Source: Pseudoips prasinana
Lineage: Eukaryota; Arthropoda; Insecta; Lepidoptera; Nolidae
Direction of reading: 5' to 3'
Assembly (NCBI GenBank): GCA_951640165.1
Contig: OX621245.1
Coordinates: forward strand, 24,978,330 to 25,042,329
DNA length: 64,000 bases
The position numbers were made by a program, and so were the translations under genes. This document shows positions 22,901-31,900 of this stretch, piece after piece. The notes under the pieces were generated by a model. The model saw only the letters and a list, made by a program, of their open reading frames with translations, was not told where the DNA came from and made no database searches. How positions within the stretch are numbered: the first letter of the stretch is position 1; each line of letters begins with the position of its first letter.

Positions 22901-25900
22901 TTAACACTAGCATTTCATTGCCACATCAGTAGACACACTTTGATATTTACAGTATCTTTATTACTTAGGCAGTAAGAGTGATTTTTGAACTGCAATGTTT
23001 CCACGGTCATGGGGTTGACCCACAGATTACCAAACGTAACCTTAAAATAAAACTGGCTATAACTTTTATATCCCAACTTCTAAAAATCTAAGAAATTAAA
23101 AATGCCTTTTCTATCGCATTAACCACCAATTAAAACATAAAACATCCCGAAACACGAAATTTTACTAGCGGTACAAAATTCTCAGACATTCTTGCCGTTT
23201 ACCAAATCAAAATTAAAAGCGCATCTTTACGTAATTTTGAATAATGTAATCCAAGTTGCGGGACAAACGGGCAGGGACAAAAATATTTATAACGCGGAAC
23301 GAATTTGTGGGCACTGCTAGTAATATATAAATAAATATGTAAAATATAGAGTTCTTACAGCAGCGGGATTTTATCGCCCTAGGTCGCCAGTGTTTGTTTA
23401 TTAAGTATTATAAGATTTTCTGTAGTTGTCGGTTTCACCTTTTAATATTCCAGTCACGGTGGCTAATATCACCCCAAAAAAGACGTTAAAACATCGTAGT
23501 AATACACGTATACGTGAACTACTACGGTGTTCTGAACGAATTGTCTGTGAGATTGGATGCCTCTAGTCTTTTGTTTATTATATATTACTAGCTGTGCCCC
23601 GCGGTTTTGCCCGCATTAAACTGTATAAATTATAGCCTATGTGTTAATCCAGGTGTCAGCTAATTCCATACCAATTTTTATTAAAATCGCTAAAGCCGTT
23701 TATACGAGAAGAAGTAACAAAAATTCACACTCACACAGTCACACACTCACAAACTATCGCCTTTATAATATTAGTGTGATAGTAGATGCTCCACCATTCG
23801 CCGCAAGGTATGCATTCAAGATGACGCCTTACCGAATTCCTGTTCTTCTTTCTTATCGTATGGGCAGTGGTTACAACACGTGGCCGACCCACAGTACACA
23901 GTTGTCTAATGACTACAACCTGGACCGACAGCTTAACGTGCCCTCCGAAGCACGGACACGCTTAGGAATTAAACCACTTCGGTGGTCACCGATCTAAGGA
24001 CTGACCGCGAGCCTAGTTGATTAACCTCATCGATGACATACGGAATAGTGAGAGCTTCTAGCTATGAGCGCCTATTAATTTCATCCTACATTATTTATTT
24101 AGTCAACTGTGCATACGATTACTTTGTGGTACTGAATACATGTACACTTCCATACAATATAATAATATTTTATAGCAGTGGTAATACAGTCGCTTGTTGA
24201 GTAAATTAAGGGTACTGCGCTTCTTTAGAAAATTAAGAATAGGTACTGGATTTGTTTAATTTACCTGAAGTCCACGATCACCTTTGGTGGTCCCCCCTGG
24301 GATTCCCTGAAAATATTAAAAAGAAAAAATACAATAAACATATATATTTGTGTGTAGTTTTATTTGCATGAGTTATTATTCCACTGTTCACTCGACTAAA
24401 TTACTCTGGCAGATGTACTCTGGCGACTACTCCGTCAATTATTTCTTTGTAATGTATCATCCAGACTCAGGACAACTAATTATGATTCACACAAATTGAT
24501 GTCTTGGGTGGGAATCGAACCCACTCCAGGCCACTGTCTTAACCGTTGCTTCACACAAGCATTTAAATATGCTATGCTCCGATTACATCTTTCTAAACAT
24601 GTGCAAAGTGTACTTTATACTTACTTGTGAACCTTTTTCCCCTTTTTCTCCCTTAATGCCCCTGTCTCCGTCTATTCCCTAGAATGAAGAAATTTTATTT
24701 AACCGTGTAAGAAGCAATGAGTTACATGTCTATAGACACGTAGATATTTTAAAGAAAACGAAATTGTTAGAATTTCCTACAGAACGCACGGTAATTTTTC
24801 TATATTGATGTTTCAGTACGTAAAAGGTATAAGATTCGGAAAATCTATACATTTTGAATGATTTTAATGATAGGCACATAGCCAAAACAATACAAATTGT
24901 GTTAAATAGTGCAGTTCTAATATATGTACAGACGCCAGCACATCCAGCTACCCCAATCTGTCAAATTTCTTTTATAGATTTTCAACTTTATCACTTACGC
25001 ATAAGGTTCACTTTTAATTGGGAAAATTTGACACATTGGGGTAGCTTGATGTGCTGGCGTCTGTATAATACCTAATGACAGATAGTAACGGGTATTTCAC
25101 GTGATTAATTTTAAGTTGGATTCCGCCAACAGTTTCGATTTCTTATTTACGTGAGTTTACTTTCTTTCATTATGTTAGCTCCTCACGTCAGTTTTATTAA
25201 TAATATGCAATACCTGCGTATATATTTAGAAAATAAAAGTAAATAAGTATTTATCTACGTAGTCTAGTATCCATCTTATAAGCAATGCTTCGTTTGGGCT
25301 AGATGGAATATTAAGTTTGTACGTCTAATAAATTTTATTAAATACTATTAAATATATATTGAATTGTTAGTTATTCGTTTTATTATATACTGAATGATTC
25401 TATCAATAATAGAACTTTATTCAATTATTATGTAAAAATAAAGAAACACATATTACATAATTAACTTAACTTATAAGAAACAGAAAAATAATGAAATATA
25501 TATTAAACTTAAAAAGTACTTAGTTTGATTAGTTAAGGATTTTACTCACTTTGCTTCCAACCCGGCCTGGAGGCCCAATCTGTCCTTTATCTCCCTAAAA
25601 TCATAGTAATAATTGTTAATATTATATTAAAATAATACAAGTCCATATGTTTTACATATGCCTTCGTAACTGTTATAAAGATAATATTCTCCTTGTTGAA
25701 TTACGTTCGTGGTGGCCAGTCTCAATGGATACTGGATGAGCTAGACACAATTTGAGTAAGATCAGGTGTTAGACCGACAGTTCTACGTGCTCTCCCAAAC
25801 AAGGGAGATTAACACTGCTAAGATGCGGACTCCGTTTTGCCATTACGAATCAATAGACAACCAGGATTTGAACTCGGGTCGTCATGATCTGTAGTAATAC

Positions 25901-28900
25901 TGGTCACCGCTAGACCAACGAGCCAATCAAATGTTAGGTTAATATTTTGAGAATAGAGGTGCTTTGCGTTCACCGGCCGAGGCGAGGTGATGCACACGGT
26001 CAGTCTATAGATGGGTGACCGTTAAAGTGGTTTTAATTTTAAGCGTCTCCGTGCTTCGGAGGGCTCGTTAATATGTCGTTCCCGGTTGTTGTCGTTAGCC
26101 ATACCAGAGACCTACTGGGCGGTTTGAACAACTCTGACACCAGGGTAACCACTGCCGATACGATAAAGATGAAGTTTTCGGTAATATTAGCTGTAAGCAA
26201 GTATTTACAACGAAATAAAATTTACCTGAAAATTAAAATAAAATGTAATTCTTTTAATACCTGTAATCCAGTTGTAGGGTTTCCTGGAAAACCTTTATCT
26301 CCCTGTTAAATAGACAAAAAGTTGTATGTTACTCATATTATAATTTTTATTATAATCACTAGGTATCTTGAACGAATAGATAATAATCTGGTTGCAACAT
26401 TTTATAATACGAACCTATTTATATTAAAATTTATTATGACTAGAGATCACACTTGTTCATAATTCGACTACTAAAGTTCTGTTGTCAAACACTATAGACA
26501 TTAACGAAAAATAATATTTATCAGTTATTATTTGTCGTTATAATCTAACAAACTGAGAGTCAAAATTGACTTTCAGTTTGTTAGATGACAAACTGAGAGT
26601 AAATTTTTACTGTCAGTTTGTCATCTATTCCCAGTTTGTCAGTGTGTCAAAAGCATGGTAGTGTGTGTCATGTTTCTTTTTTATAAAAATAATTTATTTC
26701 TAATGCTTATTATATTATATATAAATATTTTTTACTTTTCCAAATTTCAAACTCCTTCAGCGGTGCTATTTTCGCAAAAACTGAAACAAAGTTTTGTTTC
26801 ACGTATTAACTGGCAAGTAGTTGAATCAATTTGTCTCACCTTCTTTCCTACCACAGTAACTTCAGTAAAACATAATATAATAAAGATATCAAAAATATAA
26901 GTAAGCCCGGGGAACTTAGAATCACTAAATCTGAAGATGAACTTTGAATTAAAGTATATTATAAATAATTTACTTCCTTGCGAAACTAACAAAATTAATT
27001 TAAAAAATTCCCTTATTATTATGCTTATCATGTAATAATTTTTCCCCTTGAAAATTTTAGTAAAAATAAGAGATATTGTAAAATTATGTTTTTATGTCTT
27101 AGCATAAACTGATTATTTCGATGGTTATGTTTTTTACGTATGTTGTATACCTACATATGTAGAAATTTAACACTGTCCCAATCTCAATAACTTGTCTTCT
27201 TTGAATGTTTAGTGTTAAGTTGATAATTTATCTATTACAATAAATAAATAAATACCTACATCAGTAGTCGTTCCTATAGTTCAAGGCTTTTAACGTAATC
27301 CCACCTTTCGCTGGTTTTTTGTGTAATACTAATAATCAATTGTAGTAACTTATTATATAATATAGGTACTTACTTTTTCCCCGGAAATGCCCCTTTCGCC
27401 CATAGGCCCTTGCTTGCCCTGAAATAATTTTTTTTTTCGATGTTAAATAAATAAGGTAAACCGGGCTTAGCATCCAACATACATACATACATATTTATTT
27501 TACTAGTGGTCTAGTGTTTAGTTACCCTGACTTGTTTGTTAGTTGTCCCAAGGTTTTTTTTATTTCATTTATATAATTAACATTATCTCAAATTTATAAT
27601 TTCTTGTAGATATCTAATTATATAACGAGTTCACTTACTTTTAGCAAGCTTTTTTCGCCTTTGTCGCCTTTTGGTCCCCGTAAGCGCTGAAATATTATTA
27701 AAATGCCAATTTATAAAACTATAATACCATCGTACCTATTGTTAATTATTATATCACATAGTTTTTAAACATCAAAAACCAGGATATCATAAGGTAGAAT
27801 GAATGCAAAACAGGGGTCGGTTAACTTTTCAAAATGTTCTATATTATTTTAAAATATCTATACAATGAACTTCTCCTCTCTTACTCATAGGACTCTTTAA
27901 GATTTGCCACTAGGTACCAGATATTCAAAGCTTAAACATAATTATACGTTGCTATTCACTAAATCAATTATAGGTTTTACTGATATATGTTAGAACTGAG
28001 AGTATTAGCTTTCAGCTGGAGATAATGAAACCATAACAGATATATGATTTTTTTACTCTGAGGTACAGTTTCAATTGAAACTGTACCACAACTTAAGTAC
28101 AAAACTGTACACTGTACTATAGTCTATCACTCAATAAAATTGATTATATATTTTATTTAATGATAATTTTTTGGCTCTATTTTATACGTTTTTCCCCAGT
28201 TGGATGGCAGGAAGTGTCGTATTGTATAGGTATACCGTCCTCACACAGGAAAATAACACTTATACGCCTGTATTGCACAATATTTGCTATTAAATGACTA
28301 TTTGAAAAAAAAATTGGCATAACGATCATGCTAAAATAAATTAGGTTCTGAAATTGATTTAAGTGATTCTTTAATTAAACAGAATCTGATATCGTACGGA
28401 TATCAGATTCTGTTCAGACTACGACCACATAAATCTCAAAGTTACATGCAACCAAGGCATAGTCTTTCGAACCGCTTACCCTTTATTACCAGATATTTTA
28501 AAGCACCATAACGTGGTCTGTTGCTTTGTATCAAAGTCATTGTTATACTTTTTTACTAGCCATACGCCGCATTTTTACCCGCGTTAGAATTTATAACTTA
28601 TAGCCTATGTCTCGGATATATAAGCTATATTACTACAATGTTTCATCTAAATCCGTCCGATAGTTTTGCGTGAAATAGTATCTAACAAATATCCATAATA
28701 TACATATCACCAACTCTCGCATTTATAATATTAGGAGGATTCATTTCTTCATTTCTCAGTATAAATTATACTTTTTTTTATTTATCATAAATATGCACAA
28801 ACCGTTTCAAAATTCTTTCTGAACAAAAATTATACTGAGGCTACCTTCTAACTTATGTTTGTTGCTATTTTGTTGGATATTAGATAAATTAGATTAGATT

Positions 28901-31900
28901 TAGACATTAAAAGTCCTCTTGACTAACAAGGGTTGGAAGCCATACTGAGTTCCACGAACAAGTTGGATGCTTGCCTATTACTGCGGTAGTGTGTAACTTC
29001 AGTAACTTGCCACGTATCGGAAAAAGTACCTACCTCCTACCTCATTTAGTTTAGCATGTCCGTCGTATTTACAGTATCTTTATTACTTAGGCAGTAAGAG
29101 TGATTTTCAAACTGCAATGCATCCACGGTCAGGGGGTTGATCAAACGTAACCTTAAAATAAAACTGGCTATAACTTTTATATCCCAAGTTCTAAAAATCT
29201 AAGAAATAAAAAAATGCCTTGTCTTTCATATTGATTACCAATTAAAACAAAAAATATCCCAAAACACGAAATTTTACTAGCGGTACGAAAGTCCCTTGTT
29301 AACCTGCCGTTCACCTTTAGAAACGACAGCGTAGTGAAAGTGGCAAAAATACTGTCTTAACGACAAAATACAGTTTTCAATTGTTTAATAATATCTATTC
29401 CACTTTCCTCCTAATTCCGTCTTTAAGAAGTGTTCTTATCCCGTTAAACGGACATAAGTCTTCTTAACTAGATAAATATATAATGTCCTCCTAGCCAAAT
29501 TTCGGCTACGGCGGCCAATCTCAACAGAGACTAGCCATCTGCGCGGGACATATTATTGCGCACAAGTGTGTGCGCAAACACAGGGGCACTTTCTATTCCA
29601 TCACTCTCATGATCCGATGCGAAGACTAGTGACGACTAGACACGACCGGAAAGAAGTCAGGTACAGGACCGATAGCTTTACGTGCTTTCCGTGGCACGGG
29701 GGTATATTACCGCCAACTCGAGAAGAAGAAGACAATTTTTTTACAGGATAATTACTTTTGGCCCGACCCGGGATTTGAACCCAGGACCTCGTTAATTGCG
29801 GTTGAACAGGCTACCGCTAAAATTAATTAAAAGTGATGTAAAGTAATGAAAAGTATTATTATTAATGGTTAAAGCAAACAAAAATGTCACCAACCGATAT
29901 GTCCGGCACATACTTTATTGTTTTATCAACAGATTTAATTAAATAATGCCCCTTAAAAAGCAGTTTAAATTATAAATTGACTTACCGTCATATCGTTCAT
30001 ATCTGCAAAATAAATAATTATTCATATGAATATTCATTCTCGGATAGACCAGTAAATTTTCATTTCTATAAACAACGTAATCCACTTACTAGTTTGTGTA
30101 CTACATTGTCTATTACTTTTGTCACCAATGGTCTGAAACAAAAAAGTCATGTGAATACACTGTCTGTACACACGGCTATATATTAAGCTATACTTTCCAA
30201 TATAAGCTGACCTGTCATTGTAAGGAAATCCTATACCACGCGAGATCAGCTTATACTGGAATGTATAACTGGATGTGTAGCCGTGAGTACTTACGAAAAG
30301 AACTGTCAGGGAACTCATCTTATGGCGAAAAGACTATAATTGCATATGAAAGAATATACATAGGTACGACTTTTTTTCCTAGTATTCAACGTATTTATAA
30401 GATCAATAATACATTAGTTACCTTAGACTTAATATTTAAGACTAACAAAAGTATTTCTATTTTTAAAACTTGTAAATCTGTAAGAAATAAAGGCATTTTT
30501 ATTTTATTTACATAGGTACGATAATTCTTCCTAAACATTTTTTAAATTTGGACTAATTTTGACGGGACTTTCACTGGCATGGCAGTTAGAAGATGTTACA
30601 AGGAGTAAAATAATATTCATTAATACATATACCTCTTGTACTGTGAATTTTGTTTAAAGAAGTAAATATACTAACGGTGCCATCTGATCTGAGTATATAT
30701 ATCAGAATATATTGTATGATAGCAAAAATATTAATAACATTACAAAAAAAACTGCATAACATAAATACTAGGAATAAAGACAAACTTGCAATGCCAGGCT
30801 TTAGAGTCAGCAAAACTAATAAATCATTTTTAGGAAATTGTATTAGGTTTTATAACAAACTTCCTACTCGTATTACTGATCTGCCTGACACAAGTTTCAA
30901 GACACATAGGTATTAAACGTGTACTTATGGCAAGGGGTTATTATACCACTAAAGAGTACATCGATGACAAAGACGCCTGGCGCTCAACACCTACCTGCAC
31001 ATTGCTCGCTAAAAATCTTGTAGCTATATAGACATGACTAATTTGTTGGGTTACGTGAACAATCTGTGACTATCTGTAATATGATTGCTAAAATATACTA
31101 AATTTAAATTTATTGACTCTGTCTCAAAATGAATAATGGTATTGTTTCGATGTTTTGCTTTTGTTTCCTAAATATAATCTAAATTAATATTCATTAGACA
31201 ACCGATCGAGCAGATGTTGTGTTTGCCTACTAAATAATTGCTTTAAGTGGACCAAATGCCGTATTCATGCCCGCTTGAGTATGTTTCGCCGGACCGTCAC
31301 AACTGGGCCGTGTTGAAACCGGTAGTAGGTGAACCCGCTGAGTTTGTTTCGCTGGGTCTTCTCAGTTGGGGCGCATTGGATCCGGTGGTAGCATTAAAGT
31401 GCGACCGTCGTTTTAAACACAAGGTCCGTTATGATAATAATACTGAATTCATACCTTAATATAGACGGAACCATTCAGACAATATGTAGTAAAATATAAA
31501 TTTCAATAATTAAACCTAAAATAATCTTCTTGACAATAACTTAATACAAGCTAGCTAAATATCACTTCAATTATGAAATAAATTGTATCAATGTTTTAAC
31601 ATTCCGTGTAGCTAAATATCCGTAATAAGTAACTTGAAATAATAACTATATTACTGTACTACAAATATGTTCTGACTATTTACAAGCGCTCTTTTAAAGC
31701 CTAAGTGAATAAAAACCATAAAATCCTTTTTTTATTTTACACTCTACGAACTGATCAAAGATCTCTGAAAATTTCCCGCGTCGATATTGCAGGTAACTCT
31801 AGAAAAGAAAATTTAACCTCAGGTTGACGGAGTCTCTAATAGTGAAGTGAATTAATCATACGTTTCATATATATGCTTAACGTTTATGTGTAATAGAAAG

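Noticed and set aside
28480..28510. Extra Gly-X-Y micro-exon (GGTAATAAAGG before GTAAGC)
   Set aside because: A donor is present but no acceptor AG precedes it on the minus strand at a sensible distance.
30096..30515. 139-residue plus-strand frame next to collagen exon 3
   Set aside because: Low-complexity Tyr/Ile/Lys-rich text with no motif; opposing frame equally open.
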